The position numbers and the translations under genes are program-made. Shown one piece after another: positions 19,757 through 30,570 of a stretch of 64,000 nt of DNA. Origin of the DNA: Paulinella micropora (taxonomy: Eukaryota; Cercozoa; Imbricatea; Euglyphida; Paulinellidae); the NCBI GenBank assembly GCA_019918135.1, contig WBZZ01006555.1, positions 1-64,000 of the forward strand, in the 5' to 3' direction. Positions within the stretch are counted from its first letter, which is position 1, and each line of letters opens with the position of its first letter. The notes beneath the pieces were generated by a model. The model searched no databases and had not been told where the DNA came from. It saw only the letters and a list, made by a program, of their open reading frames with translations.

Positions 19757-20377
19757 ATGGCTACTTGCGACGCAACCCAGGCGCACCCAAAGCCCTCTGG
19801 CAACTTCCAGGAGCTGTAAGCCACCTGGTCAGCACGGCCAATAAGCCAAGGTCCAAGCTCTGCGGTTTCCCCCACCCAACAGAAAGCAGCCAGCCCTGTC
19901 CATAGTATCGCCTTAACGGCGGCGGCGGTGAAAGTAGCCAAGGACTTCGAGTCTTACTCCAGAGCGGCGCATCAAGGCCACGCGGACGCGCAATACCGGT
20001 TGGCCTAGTGGTACGCGCCCTCGTTGGTTCTGACCGGAGCGGAAAAAGTTTTTAGCATTTTTTATATCAAGGGCGAGCCTCGCCCCTCGGACAAGATTGC
20101 CCAAGCACTGCCCTGGTACCAGAGGGCGGCCGAACAAGGAGAGGCGGCCGCACAGGTCGAGATCGGTGTACGTCTGGCGCAGGGCACGGGCGTGGAAAAA
20201 ATAGACGAGGCCAGGGCACTTGCTTGGTATTGCCAGGCTTCACAACAGGCAGGCGCGGAGGCTACGTCAGCACTCATGGTAGACAAGCTCGCGCACGGCC
20301 GGGGGATAGAGGTGGGCCTTCTGGTGGCCAAGTACTATGCACACGGACCGGGAGCTGGCGTGCGATGCGATCTTTAG
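19757..20377 (+). pseudogene. Sel1-repeat protein pseudogene
   Basis: One frame from ATG 19757 to 20377 is interrupted by TAA (19817-19819) and TAG (20006-20008). Around and after the TAG are Sel1-like repeats: YSRAAHQGHADAQYRLA then stop then WYA, ALPWYQRAAEQGEAAAQVEI, and ARALAWYCQASQQAGAEATS. Sel1 repeats are 35-40-residue alpha-alpha repeats that act as adaptor scaffolds. The TAG stands in the conserved L-A-x-W-Y-A stretch. Near 20337 the homology shifts frame into a piece like the acidic tail of the MYND protein. Recoding is possible but two stops and the fusion favour a dead gene. Confidence 0.75.
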
Positions 20378-20560
20378 GGACGACACTGAGGATGACTCGC
20401 CAACCCACAGAGGTAAAGACGTGCCACGCCCAGCAACAACCCTTGTCCGCAATGCCTATGAGCAAGAGCGGTTCGGATGTAGATTCGACGTCAATGGTAC
20501 ACCGGCGAAGCGCGCCCTTTCGCCCCTCCCCCCTTCCCACTCCCGCTCCTAGTTTTTAGT
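20337..20560 (+). pseudogene. Fragment like the MYND protein's acidic tail
   Basis: In the frame +1 to the Sel1 relic, ELACDAIFRDDTEDDSP closely matches ELACDATFRDDTGDTGD of the MYND protein at 3.4 kb, followed by about 45 residues without a match that run into an A1 cassette. A related DNA piece (CGACCCACAGAGTAAAGACG) lies at 47.06 kb. It seems to be the 3' end of a MYND-gene paralogue joined to the Sel1 relic. Confidence 0.6.
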
Positions 20561-23233
20561 GAAAAGTATAAGACCGTCAAGCCTTAATTGGAGAAGGGAA
20601 ATTAATTAAATTTTTTTTTTGAATTTTCTTAGCACGCCCTCACTCCCTCCCCCCTTTTCCGGTCGTATCACAGCCATGCCAAACTTAGCGTCAAATGAAC
20701 GGGCCGCCCCTGTCTCTTTCCGCCGGGTTTTAGCGGTGGTTTTCCCGCGGAAAAAACGCGCGCGAAAATCTTTTTTGTTTGCGCAAATGACAAGTCTTGC
20801 GCACGGGAAGAGAACGGGGGCGCCCCTCTAGCCCCCCCTCCCTCTCTCTTCCCTCTCGCCTCCCTCTTCCCTCTTCCTTCCCTCTCCCCTCTTCCCTCCG
20901 TTCCTTTTTTGCTTTTTTTCAAACAGGATTTTTTCGCCTCCCGAACGGCCCCTGCTAAATTTGGCGCCAAATTGTGCCGTCCGGAGGTAGGGGTCCTTGA
21001 TACGGTCCAGCCGGGCAGTACGTTTGAGCCTTCCCGGGGAAACAGCCGTAAGCGCCAATTTGGCGCCAAAATCTACCTGCGCAAAAAGAAAATCACACAC
21101 AGACGCTCGGCTGGGCCGCCGTGAGGAAGACGTCCTCCCCCTTCCCTCTCACCTTTGTCGCCCCTCTCACCAAACGCGTTCCAAAACCACCTCGTCCCTT
21201 GTTTGCGCGTGCAAACGCGTCCCCAAAAAAATTGTTGCTTTCCACTTTTCATATTCCCGCAGATATTTCCGCATATCCCTTGCAAAGGGGAGAGGCAGGG
21301 AAGGAGGAGCAGGGGCGCGCTTTGCCAATATACAAAATTTAATAAAAAATTTTACTGACAAGATTTCAATCTTAGCACTGAGAATAGGGAGAGGGAAAAA
21401 GCATAGGCCGCGCCAAAAAAACGTAATTTACGCTGAATTAAAGCTCGACGGTCTTACGCTCTGGCACTGAAAACTAGGAGTAGAGCACCGTGCTCCAGCA
21501 CGACCTGCGGCGAATGAATGGATGGGCGGTGGCCAATGTGCCAGGGGGATAAGAGCCCTTCACTTACCCCGACGGCTTCCTGTCCGTGCCATAGCGCAGC
21601 CACCGTGCGCAAGGTCCGCGGGAATATTAAAGGAGGGAGGGGGTTAGTGGAGGCGTTGCAGGTATTTATTTCTTTTGCAGCTTCTGCGCCCTTCTCCCCC
21701 CCCTCCCCTCTACTCTCTCCTTGAGCCCCCTGGGCCCAGGGGGATAGGAGAGAGTAGAGGGGAAAGAAGAAGAGGCAGGGGAAAGGGGGGGGGAGAGCAC
21801 GAATTGTCTAGTCCCTCGTCTGAGGATCGGGAGCTAGAGGGAAAGAGGAGGATAGGGGGCGCGCTTCGCCGGTGTACAAGAAACCACCACGCGAGAAAAA
21901 ATTTTAATCTTAGCACTGAGAACGTGTACAGGGAGGGGCGGGGTGTGCTCCCTTTTCCCCATAGCCCCTCTCGTCCCTCTGTTCCCCCTTGTCCCCTGCT
22001 TATCCCCTCGCCCTTTGTTTGCGCGTGCAAACGCGTTCCAAAAAAAATTCTTTTCCATTTCCGCAGATCTTGCAGAGGGAGGGGGGGGCGCCTAGCATGG
22101 GGCGAAGGGATTAGTAGAGGCGTTGCGTGTATTTATTTTGTTTGCAGCTTCTGCGCCATTCACCCTTCCCTCTTCCCCTCTTTTGCTCCTTGAGCCCCCT
22201 GGGCTCAGGGGAGGGGAGAGGGGAGGGGGCGCTAAGAATGTACGAACCTACGCTGAATTAAAGCTCGACAAGGCATTATCGCTAAAGCACGAGTACGACA
22301 GACAGACAGCGCGCTTTCTTTCCTTCCGCAAAAACGTCTTTTTTCTGTCTCAGAGAGTGCGCCGCCTCATTGGAGAAGTCACTCGTCGTATGACTTAAAC
22401 GGAGTTTGTGGTCGAGACAGGGCCCCGGGGAGAAGGGCGCCCCCCCCCCTTTTTTCCTCTCCCTCTCCTTGAGCCCCCTGAGCCCGGGGGGCTCAAAGAA
22501 CAGGGGGCTCAAGGAGCAGAGAAAGCTTTTTAATTTGAGTCTAACCTGTAGACTTGAGCCCGTGCACGTACCAGCAAGCCCCCTTATAGACTTTCGAGTA
22601 AGTTTCCCAAACCTTTGCGCATAAATTCAGTGCCATATTATTATTCAGTGCCAAACTCCAAGATTTTGTCGAGCTTTTAATTCAGCGTAAATTCTCTTTT
22701 TTGTACTCTCCCACGGGGCGCGATATGGTCAAATTGGACGTGATACGGCTGAAAAAGGCAGTACGCTGAGACATCCCGGGGAAACAGCCGTAAGCGCCGA
22801 TTTGGCGCCAAAATCTACTTGCGCAACAAGAAAATCCCACACAGACGCTCGGCTGGGCCGCCGTGAGGAAGACGTCCTCCCCCTCCCTCTCACTTTCATC
22901 GCCCCTCTCACTTTCATCGCCCCTCTAGGAAAAATATGCAAAATGGAAAGAGAATTTTCTTTGGAACGCATTTGCACGCGCAAACAAGGACGAGGGGAGG
23001 GTGGGGGGGGGGGAGATAGCAGGGGATAAGGGGGACGGGGGGGGGGTGGAGAGCACACCCCCGCCCCTCCTTGTACACGTTCTTAGTTTTCAGTGCCAAA
23101 ATTAAACTTTTTAAAGGATTTTTTATTATTATTTTTTTTTGTACATTCCTAGCACGCCCCCACTCCTCTCCCTTTCCTGCTCTGCTCCTCGGAGAAGGGA
23201 AAAGGTGGAGGTGGAGGGTGGGGAGGGGGGCGC
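20561..23233. repeat. Long cassette mosaic with an inverted duplicate
   Basis: A1 (20550-20640), C-half (20650-20805), filler, C reversed (20940-21170), H reversed (21170-21290), A2 reversed (21325-21385), A1 reversed (21405-21475), D reversed (21480-21635), E part, then 21715-22080, which is an inverted copy of 41110-41520. E plus (22110-22220), A1 reversed (22225-22265), the 70-bp fragment shared with 17.4 kb (22345-22415), E part, A1 (22635-22715), B/C edge reversed (22720-22920), H (22930-23000), A2 plus (23085-23160). No intact gene. Confidence 0.7.
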
Positions 23234-23333
23234 CCCCTCTCCATTTTGCTATCCCCTAACTCATATTTTGTCTTGTTACCTCTTCCAAATTGTGTGCTGC
23301 TGCGTACCAACGAAGTTACAAGTGCGGATTTGC
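23234..23333 (+). promoter_or_regulatory. Duplicated upstream region (copy 1)
   Basis: About 95 bp ending at ATG 23334 is nearly identical to 25436-25530 upstream of the KilA-N-like gene (TTTTGCTATCCCCTAACTC and onward, with TACCAACGAAGTTACAAGTG just before the ATG). Shared promoter/leader is inferred from identical placement. Confidence 0.55.
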
Positions 23334-24269
23334 ATGTCTACCATCACCGTGCGCAGTTTGTCGAAGAAACGCAAGGCTGCATCAGCAGAGTCTTCGGATT
23401 CTGAAAGTGACACGGATGAAACTATTTGCAAACAAGTTCCCGTGACAACGCACTCGCATTGCGTGGTGACAGCCGGTGCCACCAATGGCGCGATTATACA
23501 CAATCCCCTCATTATGGACATACGTGTCCGAAGCGTAAGCCCAACTACGGATTGCGGCAAAAGCCACCCTCTTACAGGCAAGCATACGACGGGTGAAGAC
23601 TCCGCGCTCGACCACAAGGCATTCGTTCCTCAGGCGCAGCTCATGCATGTACTACCCAACGCGCCGGTTGCGGCGGCGCCTGTCTGGGATGGCAGCGACA
23701 TCTCGGTTTTCAATGGCAAAGAGCATCTGCAGGCTATCCAGAGTGCGATGTATGGGGTCCATTCTGAACTGGAAATTGAGACGCAGCCTGTTTACCTTGG
23801 CTTTGTCAAGCCCCTGACCAACGAAAAGCGCTTCATGTCGCGAGCCCTGGTGCGGCGCTGGGTTCTGGAACACCGCAGCAGTGTCTTTTTTAAAGACTAC
23901 TTCGACAATAACGGTACTCGAGATGATGCTTGCTCTATAGGTGCGTAGGCTATACTGTGATTTGGCAGGCATTCAAAAGCTTCACTTCCACATTGACCAC
24001 ATAATTCCAGAATCCGCCAACGGCCCCGACCATCCAAGAAACTATGCCCTGATGCCTGCAATCTACAATTCTGCGTTTTCCTCTTGGTGGATGCCTGCTA
24101 AATCGCAGTACATCGGTATTCTCTCTATTGCTTGTATATGCACGCTGCTATCCATACTGCGCTTTTTCTTTGCAGGGAACGTGGCCGCGCGAACAGCCAT
24201 TCTGTTCGCCAGATATATCAAAAAAAGACGAAGCTCCAAGAAACCTTGGATGACATGGAGATGTTTTAG
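23334..24269 (+). pseudogene. HNH endonuclease with shared N-terminal leader, frameshifted
   Basis: ATG 23334. Residues 1-60 match the leader of the gene at 25531 (MSTITV.SLSKKR, VVTAGATNGAII.NPLIM). The frame runs to TAG at 23946-23948. Homology continues in the +1 frame from about 23941 with an HNH core: HFHIDHIIPESANGPDHPRN followed by an Asn 14 residues on, the H-D-H...N arrangement of HNH nucleases. A second shift near 24206 (one base fewer than the fragment at 8811) displaces the last 20 codons. HNH enzymes of this sort are often homing or nicking nucleases. As drawn, no full product can be made without frameshifting; a working N-terminal 204-aa product is possible. Confidence 0.75.
24116..24175 (+). 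other. Possible 60-nt intron in the HNH gene
   Basis: GGTATTC at the 5' side and CTTTTTCTTTGCAG at the 3' side; the 60 nt are a multiple of three and translate as a hydrophobic stretch unlike the rest of the nuclease. The 5' site is weak. Confidence 0.3.
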
Positions 24270-24616
24270 AACGTCGGATTGGAGGAAAGGAACAGCGCAT
24301 CAAAAAGCTGCAAAGAATTTTTTTTAAATAAAAGCTTGACAGAATCTTACACTTTGCACTGAAGAAGGGAAGAGAGGGGGGGGGGGGAAGGCGCCGGCAT
24401 TGGTGTGTGTGGCGGGGGGGGGGGTGGGGCTTAGTGGAGGCGTGGCATGCACCCCGCGCCCTCCCCCCTTCTTTCAGCCCCGCGTTCTTTTTTAAGTAGC
24501 CGTATGCAAGGGGAAGGAAGAATGATGGGGGAGAGGGGGGGGGTGTGCCCCCCCCCTCCCCTACAGCCACATTCTGCTACAAAAATAGAACGAGCTTTGC
24601 ATCTTTACAAAAAAAT
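24270..24616. repeat. A1-like and E-like spacer
   Basis: Starts with AATAAAAGCTTGACAGAATC (A1-like, reversed) after the HNH relic, then a G-rich tract with an E-like GAGGCGTGGCATGCA motif and pyrimidine runs, then about 50 bp of leader for the next gene. A similar leader (CTACAGCCACAT.CTGCT.CAAAAATAGAACGAGCTTT) recurs at 33.55 kb. Confidence 0.5.
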
Positions 24617-25264
24617 ATGTTAACCCGATCGCAGGCCAACATGGCAGTGCCGACTGACCGAGCGACCTGCACAGAGCGCCAGCAGTTAGATTTTGGCAGG
24701 CCTATCACACAAGCTGCGCGGCCGGCGCAGTCGGCTCTTCGGCAAGGAGTCGGAAGCGAGGTTTTGCTGCAGCAGCGCGAGCCGGAACAGGAACCCCAAG
24801 CCAAGCGCCGCCGCGTGGTTTTGGACGAGATAGAACGCGAAATAAAACTCCTGGAGGCAAAGAACCGGCTTGCATATGCTCAACGTGCTGTTTACGAAGA
24901 GGAGATCGAGACACATCAAAAACGCGCCGAAGCCGAGATCCAACGCCTACAGTCCGATTGGGAGGCAGAGTCTAGGGAAATAAAAGTCACGTGCCAGATC
25001 ATAGAAGCCAACCAAAAAGCATTCTTCGACGTGTACCAAATGACCATCAGCTTGTACAAGCAGACTTTAGTAAGTGCAAGTGTCCGTCTTGAAATGCAAG
25101 ATGTCGTGTACTGTGAAGCTGAGACGCGAAACAACGCACGCCGCGCTCTGAAATTGATACAACAAGAAGGATTTAATGTCAAGTTTAGCAAGGTAATGAC
25201 CGCTATTGCGGAAGCCAACGCTGCCCGAGGAAGAGAATCAGTGGGGGGTCTGTCTCCTGCCTAA
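24617..25264 (+). CDS. Coiled-coil protein related to the C-half of the 532-aa protein
   Basis: 215 residues from ATG 24617. Residues 63-194 are paralogous to about 241-368 of the protein at 25531: a basic patch (KRRR), a long charged coiled coil, and a conserved ..CEAETRNNARRALKLIQ-type end. It lacks both the leader and the KilA-N-like part. Probably self-associates or binds its larger paralogue through the coiled coil; that is inference. It sits between two genes that share the leader, which suggests repeated duplication with domain loss. Confidence 0.8.
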   Translation: MLTRSQANMAVPTDRATCTERQQLDFGRPITQAARPAQSALRQGVGSEVLLQQREPEQEPQAKRRRVVLDEIEREIKLLEAKNRLAYAQRAVYEEEIETHQKRAEAEIQRLQSDWEAESREIKVTCQIIEANQKAFFDVYQMTISLYKQTLVSASVRLEMQDVVYCEAETRNNARRALKLIQQEGFNVKFSKVMTAIAEANAARGRESVGGLSPA

Positions 25265-25435
25265 AACCCTACACTGTTTTTATTAAACAAATTTTTTGCA
25301 CTTTTTTGGTATGGGAGCAACAGAGGGCGCCCCCCCCCCCTTTACCCCCCAAGCCGTCGATAATAGAAGTCGGCAACACAAAAAGGGGAAACTGGAGGGG
25401 GAGAGTGGGGGTATGGAGGGGGCGCCCCCCCCCCC

Positions 25436-25530
25436 CCCCCTTTTGCTATCCCCTAACTCGTATTGTGTCTTGTTACCTCTGCCAAATTGCGTGCTGCTGC
25501 GTACCAACGAAGTTACAAGTGCGTATTTGC
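25436..25530 (+). promoter_or_regulatory. Duplicated upstream region (copy 2)
   Basis: Counterpart of 23234-23333, differing at a few positions. 25265-25435 between the two genes holds only an A1-like TTTTTATTAAACAAATTTTTTGCAC and a G/C-rich palindromic tract. Confidence 0.55.
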
Positions 25531-27129
25531 ATGTCTACCATCACCGTGCACAGTTTGTCGAAGAAACGCGAGCTCGCGCCAGCAGAGTCTTTCACTTCCG
25601 AAAGTGACACAGCTAAAACTGTTTACGAACAAGTTCCCGCGGAAACGCACTCGGATAGTGTAGTAACGGCCGGTGCCACCAATGGCGCAATTATACAAAA
25701 TCCCCTCATTATGGGCATGAGTGAGCAGGAATTCAAAAATTCGATCAATCGCAAGCAAGACGGCTTTTTTTGTGTTACCGACGCTATTGCCGCCTTCAAG
25801 AATTGCCCGGACAAAGATGCACGAGTAATTTACCATCGAATGGGACCAAAGATCACCGAGTTACATATTAGTAACTCGTTCAAAAAAATTTCATTTCTTC
25901 GAAAAGACGGTAAGCGGGGCAATGAACTAGATTGTCTGCCGTACGAAAAGCTTCTTTTGGTGCTCGGCCTGGTTCCTGGATCTCAAGCAAAGAAGCTTCT
26001 GCGCGAACAAGCCAACATTGCAACACGTGCCTGCGCGGGTGACAAGGAGCTGGAGCAGGCAATGCCCATACGACGCCAGCAGCTGTCTGAGACTACGAGG
26101 AAAGAAATTCTGGCTGAAGTTGTCGATCCCGCTGCACAACCCGCACTGTCGTTGCAGAAGGCCCACCCTCAGCAAGGAGATGAAGGGGCCGGTCCGGCTG
26201 TAGCCGAGGGCTCGCCGCCACAGCAGTGTATGTCAAAGGAGGAGCCACCGGCCAAGCGTCGATGCATGGAGCTGGCTGCAATGAACATGGAATGTGAATA
26301 CCTAGAGGCGAAGCGTAGGGTAGCTATCGCCCGACGCAGCGTATGTGAAGAAGAGATTGCTATGCTTGAAGCAGAGCGGAAACAATTAGAGGCAAACTGG
26401 GAGACAGAATCTAAACGAATACAGGTCACGTGTCAGAGCATCGAAGCTAATCAACAGGCGGTTTTTGAAGTGTGCCAAACAACCCTTCGCTTGTACAAGC
26501 AAGCTCTACAGGATACAGGGGCTGTTTTCAACGATCGTGATTTCGTGTTTTGGGCCGACGAGAGCCGGAATAATGCACGGCGGGCTCTCGAGCTGATCCA
26601 ACGTGCAGGAGCAACTGCGAAGTTCAGCCAAGTAATGGCTCCATCACAAATGCTTGCGCTGCCCGCGCCCGCCGAGAGCGCAGGCACGAACACCGCAGAG
26701 CCGGCCCAGCTGGAAGGCGCTCTGAACGCCGCAGAGCCAGCCCAGCCGGAAGGCGCTCTGAACGCCGCAGAGACAGCCCAGCCGGAAGGCGCTCTGGTGA
26801 CAACGCGCGTCGGAACTCTGCCGCCGGCTGTGCCCCTCAAGGTGGAGGTGGCGTTAACCGAGGTTTTATTGCAGCAGGCACCGACACCCAAGCCGCGGGG
26901 TAAAGAACTATCCAATCTTTTGCTTAATGCTGGCAAAATTGCGGCGTCCAGCTATCGTGCGCAGCACAATGGTCAAAACCCGATGCGTGTGCAGCGTCTG
27001 GTGAGTGGGGCTATGCGATTTGTGAACGTGTATTACGAAGAAGACAGAGCTCTTCTCGTCGGGGCTTGCAAGAAAGCGTTGGCCTCGCGCCCCAAAGGCA
27101 ATGACAAGCCAGCCTCCCATGCTTTTTAG
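25531..27129 (+). CDS. KilA-N/BRO-like protein with coiled coil
   Basis: 532 residues from ATG 25531. Order: leader 1-62 shared with the HNH gene; a BRO/KilA-N-like DNA-binding region about 65-180, with FCVTDAIAAF and the YEKLLLVLGLVPGSQAKKLL...ACAGDKELEQ signature seen in giant-virus and phage-like BRO proteins; a linker; basic KRR (242-244); coiled coil 245-325; conserved end of the coiled-coil module to about 368; three 12-residue repeats (AEPAQPEGALNA type, 388-422); and a C-terminal helical domain 455-520. Likely a nucleic-acid-binding regulator; target unknown. Upstream DNA is duplicated from 23234-23333. The next gene lies more than 5 kb away. Confidence 0.85.
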   Translation: MSTITVHSLSKKRELAPAESFTSESDTAKTVYEQVPAETHSDSVVTAGATNGAIIQNPLIMGMSEQEFKNSINRKQDGFFCVTDAIAAFKNCPDKDARVIYHRMGPKITELHISNSFKKISFLRKDGKRGNELDCLPYEKLLLVLGLVPGSQAKKLLREQANIATRACAGDKELEQAMPIRRQQLSETTRKEILAEVVDPAAQPALSLQKAHPQQGDEGAGPAVAEGSPPQQCMSKEEPPAKRRCMELAAMNMECEYLEAKRRVAIARRSVCEEEIAMLEAERKQLEANWETESKRIQVTCQSIEANQQAVFEVCQTTLRLYKQALQDTGAVFNDRDFVFWADESRNNARRALELIQRAGATAKFSQVMAPSQMLALPAPAESAGTNTAEPAQLEGALNAAEPAQPEGALNAAETAQPEGALVTTRVGTLPPAVPLKVEVALTEVLLQQAPTPKPRGKELSNLLLNAGKIAASSYRAQHNGQNPMRVQRLVSGAMRFVNVYYEEDRALLVGACKKALASRPKGNDKPASHAF

Positions 27130-29060
27130 GCCAAGATTCACTCTCAGTTACTCAGCCAGCTTTTCTGACACTGAGGTAGCTAAGCCTGCTAAGTTTTTGC
27201 ATGTTTTTTTTGTTTCTTTTAATTAAAAAAGGACCAGACAGGTATATCCACACACTCGTCGGTGAAACTTTTTCATCCGCAAGCGGACGGGGTCTTTGGA
27301 CGAGAACCAGTGCGTACATAAACCAGCCGGCCCCACGTTTTAAGAAAATGAGGACCGGCAAGTTTTCCGGGGGAACACACACAGACAATTTAGCGACAAA
27401 TTTCATTCAGGAGAGGGGAAAGGGAGGGGGTACGGGAAGGGCGCAGAAGCTACAAAAAAATAAATACATGAAACACCTCCGCTAAGTTCCCCCCCCCCCA
27501 GCACGTCCAACAGTCACATATACAGCGACAACACCAGCAGAGGCCCGCGTCGGGGGCCGCCGTCACTGCACAGGCCCGCGCCGCGACTCTCTGCCCAGGC
27601 TCACGTGGTCGTGGTCGCCGCGAAGAACGTGGTCACGATGACGTTGCAACCGGCCCACTCGACGGTCCTACACTTGAGCACTGAAAACTAGGAGCTGAGG
27701 ACCGTGCTCCAGCACGACCCTGCGCGAATGGTACTGCCCCCGTGGTCAATGTGCTAGGAGGATAAGAGCCCCGGCCGGCCCCAACGGCGTCCTGTCCGTG
27801 CCATAGCTCGGCCACTGTGCGCAGGGTCAGGAAAATATGCACAGAGGGGAGGCCGACCTGTGGAGGCGTTGCATGTATCTATTTCTTTTGCAGCTTCTGC
27901 GCCCTCCCCCTCCCCCCTGCTCCTTGAGCCTCCAGAACGGCCCCAGCTAAATTTGACGCCAAATTGTGCCGTCCGGAGGTAGGGTGCGCCCGCCAGGGTC
28001 CAGCCGGGCAGTACGTCTTAGCTTCCCCGGGGAAACAGCTGTAAGCGCAAATTTGGCGCCAAAATCTACTTGCACAAAAAGAAAATCACACACAGACGCT
28101 CGGCTGGGCCGCCGTGAGGAAGACCTGTTGTAGCCCTCCCTCTCACTCTCCTCGCCCTTCTTCACTCTCGTCGCCCCTCTCACCTTCGTCGCTCTTCTCA
28201 CCTTCGTCGCCCCTCTCATCTTCGTCGCCCCTCTCATCTTTGTCGCCCCGCTCCCCTTTGCTCTGCACCTCCCTGCCTCTAGGCAAGGTGAGAGGGCCGA
28301 AAAACATTTTCGTGTGAGTAAAAAGCGTACCGTTTCTGTCCGCGGGAAAACGTCCGATTTCTCTGCTAGCCTCCGGAACGGCCCCAGCTAAATTTAGCGC
28401 CAAATTGTGCCGCCCGGAGGTAGGGTGCGCCCGCCAGGGTCCAGCCGGGCAGTACGTCTTAGCCTTCCCCGGGGAAACGGCCGTAAGCGCGAATTTGGCG
28501 CTAGAATCTACTTGCGCAAAAAAAAAACTCCACACAGACGCTCGGCTGTGTTACCGTGAGGAAGACCTGTTGTAGCCCTCCCTCTCACTCTCGTCGCCCC
28601 TCCCACCTTTGTCGCCCCGCTCTCCTTTGCTCTGCACCTCCCTGCCTCCCCTCGTCCCTTGTTTGCGCGTTCCAAAAAAAATCGTTGCGTTCCACTTTTC
28701 ATATTTCCGCAGATATTTCCGCATATCCTTGAAGAGGGGAGAGGCAGGGAAGGAGGAGCAGGGGCGCGCTTCGCCGGTGTACCAAAAAATTAAAAAAATC
28801 CAGGACAGAGTTGTAGTCTTGGCACTGAAAACTAGAGAGAGAGGAAGGGGGCCGAAGAAGATTAATCTATCTTTTTTGCGCGTCAGTAAGAGTGAAGGGG
28901 GGAAGGCGCCCGGCATAGGGGGGGGGGGGGATTAGTAGAAGCGTTGCATGTATTTATTTTGTTTGTAGCTTCTGCGCCATTCACCCTTCCCTTCGCCTGC
29001 TCCTTAAGTCCTCCCCCCCTAGGCTCAGGAGAGAGAGGAAGTGGCAGGGGGGCGCCAAGA
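27130..29060. repeat. Gene tail, GC-rich patch, D, and two C units reversed
   Basis: 27130-27490 is AT-richer and unassigned. 27500-27660 is a GC-rich patch without repeats elsewhere in the window, perhaps a small coding relic, but no frame is convincing. Then D reversed (27690-27840), E part, and two consecutive reversed C units (27940-28300, 28370-28610) each with 18-bp minisatellite; H reversed (28650-28740), A2 reversed (28780-28830), E part (28930-29010). Confidence 0.6.
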
Positions 29061-30570
29061 AACTGCAAGATAACTCCATGCTGAAATTAAAACTCGACAA
29101 AGTCTTACACTTGACACTTGCAACAGCACCCCCAGGCTACCGCGGCTGCGGCGGATGGATGGGCGGTGGTCAATCGCCAGGACAAAAGCCTCACTACTCC
29201 GACGGCGTCCTGTCCGTGCCATGGCTCGGCCGAGGGAGGAAGAGAAAGGGGGGAAGAAGGGGGCGGGATGTGCTGTCCCCCCCGTCCTCTCTCACTGTCT
29301 GAGAATCGGGAGCGGGAGCGGGAGAAGGAGGGCAGGGGCGCGCTAGAAAATCACGCGAAAAAAGAAATCCAGGACAAAGATGTAATCTTGGCACCGAAGA
29401 CTAAGAGAGGAGGGGGCCGGGGGGGGGGGGTTAGTGGAGGCGTTGCATGCATTTATTTCGTTCGTAGCTCTGCGCCATTCACCCTTCCCCTCCCCCTGCC
29501 TTTTGAGCCCCCCAAGCTCAAAGAGAGTAGGGGTAGAGGAGGGGGGGGGGAAGGCACAACATTAATGTAAAGGGGAGGGGGAGGGGCGCCAAGAGAGTGC
29601 GAAAAAGAATACGCTGAATTAAAGCTCGACGGTCTTACACTTAGGGGCACCGTGCTTCCAGCACGACCCTAAGTAGGAGAGAGAGAGAGAGAGAGAAAGG
29701 GTACAGGGGAGGGTGGACACCAAGAAAGTACGAAATTTTTTTTTTATTAAAGCTTGACAAGGCATTACACTTGACACTTGCAACGGCACCCTCCTCAGAG
29801 CGGGAAACAACAATAAGTAAACTTTTCTTGGAGCCTACCGATGGGGGAGGGAAGGTGGAGGGTAAGGGCGCCAAGAGAGTGCGAAAAAGAATGCGCTGAA
29901 TTAAAGCTCGACGGTCTTACATTGGGGAACTGAAAACTAGGAGCAGGGCACTTACGCTGAATTAAAGCTTGACGGTCTTACACTCAGGGGCACCGTGCCC
30001 CAGCACGACCCACAACAAAGGAAACAGACGAGGGGGAAAGAGGAAGGGAGAAAGAAAGGGACGGGATGTGCATCCCCTCCGCTCCCCCCCCCCCTTCGTC
30101 CCTCCTCAGAGCGCGTGCAAACGCGTTCCGAATTTCTTTTCCACTTTTCATATTTCCGCAGATATTTCCGCAGATCTTGCAGAGGGAAGAAGCAGGGGCG
30201 CGCCAAGAAAACGTAATTTACGCTGAATTAAAGCTCGACAAGGCATTGCACTTGACACTTGCAACGGCACTCTCAGGCTGCCGCAGCATCATCCTGCCCA
30301 CTCGACGGTCCTACACTTGAGCACTGAAAACTAGGAGCTGAGGACCGTGCTCCAGCACGACCCTGCGCGAATGGTACTGCCCCTGTGGTCAATGTGCTAG
30401 GAGGATAAGAGCCCTCACTTATCCCGACGGCGTCCTGTCCGTGCCATAGCTCGGCCACTGTGCGCAGGGTCCGCGGGGATATGAACAGAGGGGAGGCCGA
30501 CATGTGGAGGCGTTGCATGTTCGGAGATTCTTTTGCAGCTTCTGCGCCCTTCCCCTCCCCCCTGCTCCTT
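29061..30570. repeat. Cassette mosaic A1, A2, D, H
   Basis: A1 reversed (29060-29120), D part (29150-29225), A2 reversed (29340-29400), E part (29430-29530), A1 reversed (29585-29645, 29725-29785, 29870-29935, 29950-29995), H reversed (30110-30185), A1 reversed (30205-30260) and D reversed (30330-30490). No gene. Confidence 0.6.

Noticed and set aside
19723..19941. Minus-strand frame with two hydrophobic segments
   Set aside because: No ATG (opens at TTG), and it is antisense to the Sel1 relic, whose repeat motifs give direct support to the plus strand. Not fully excluded.
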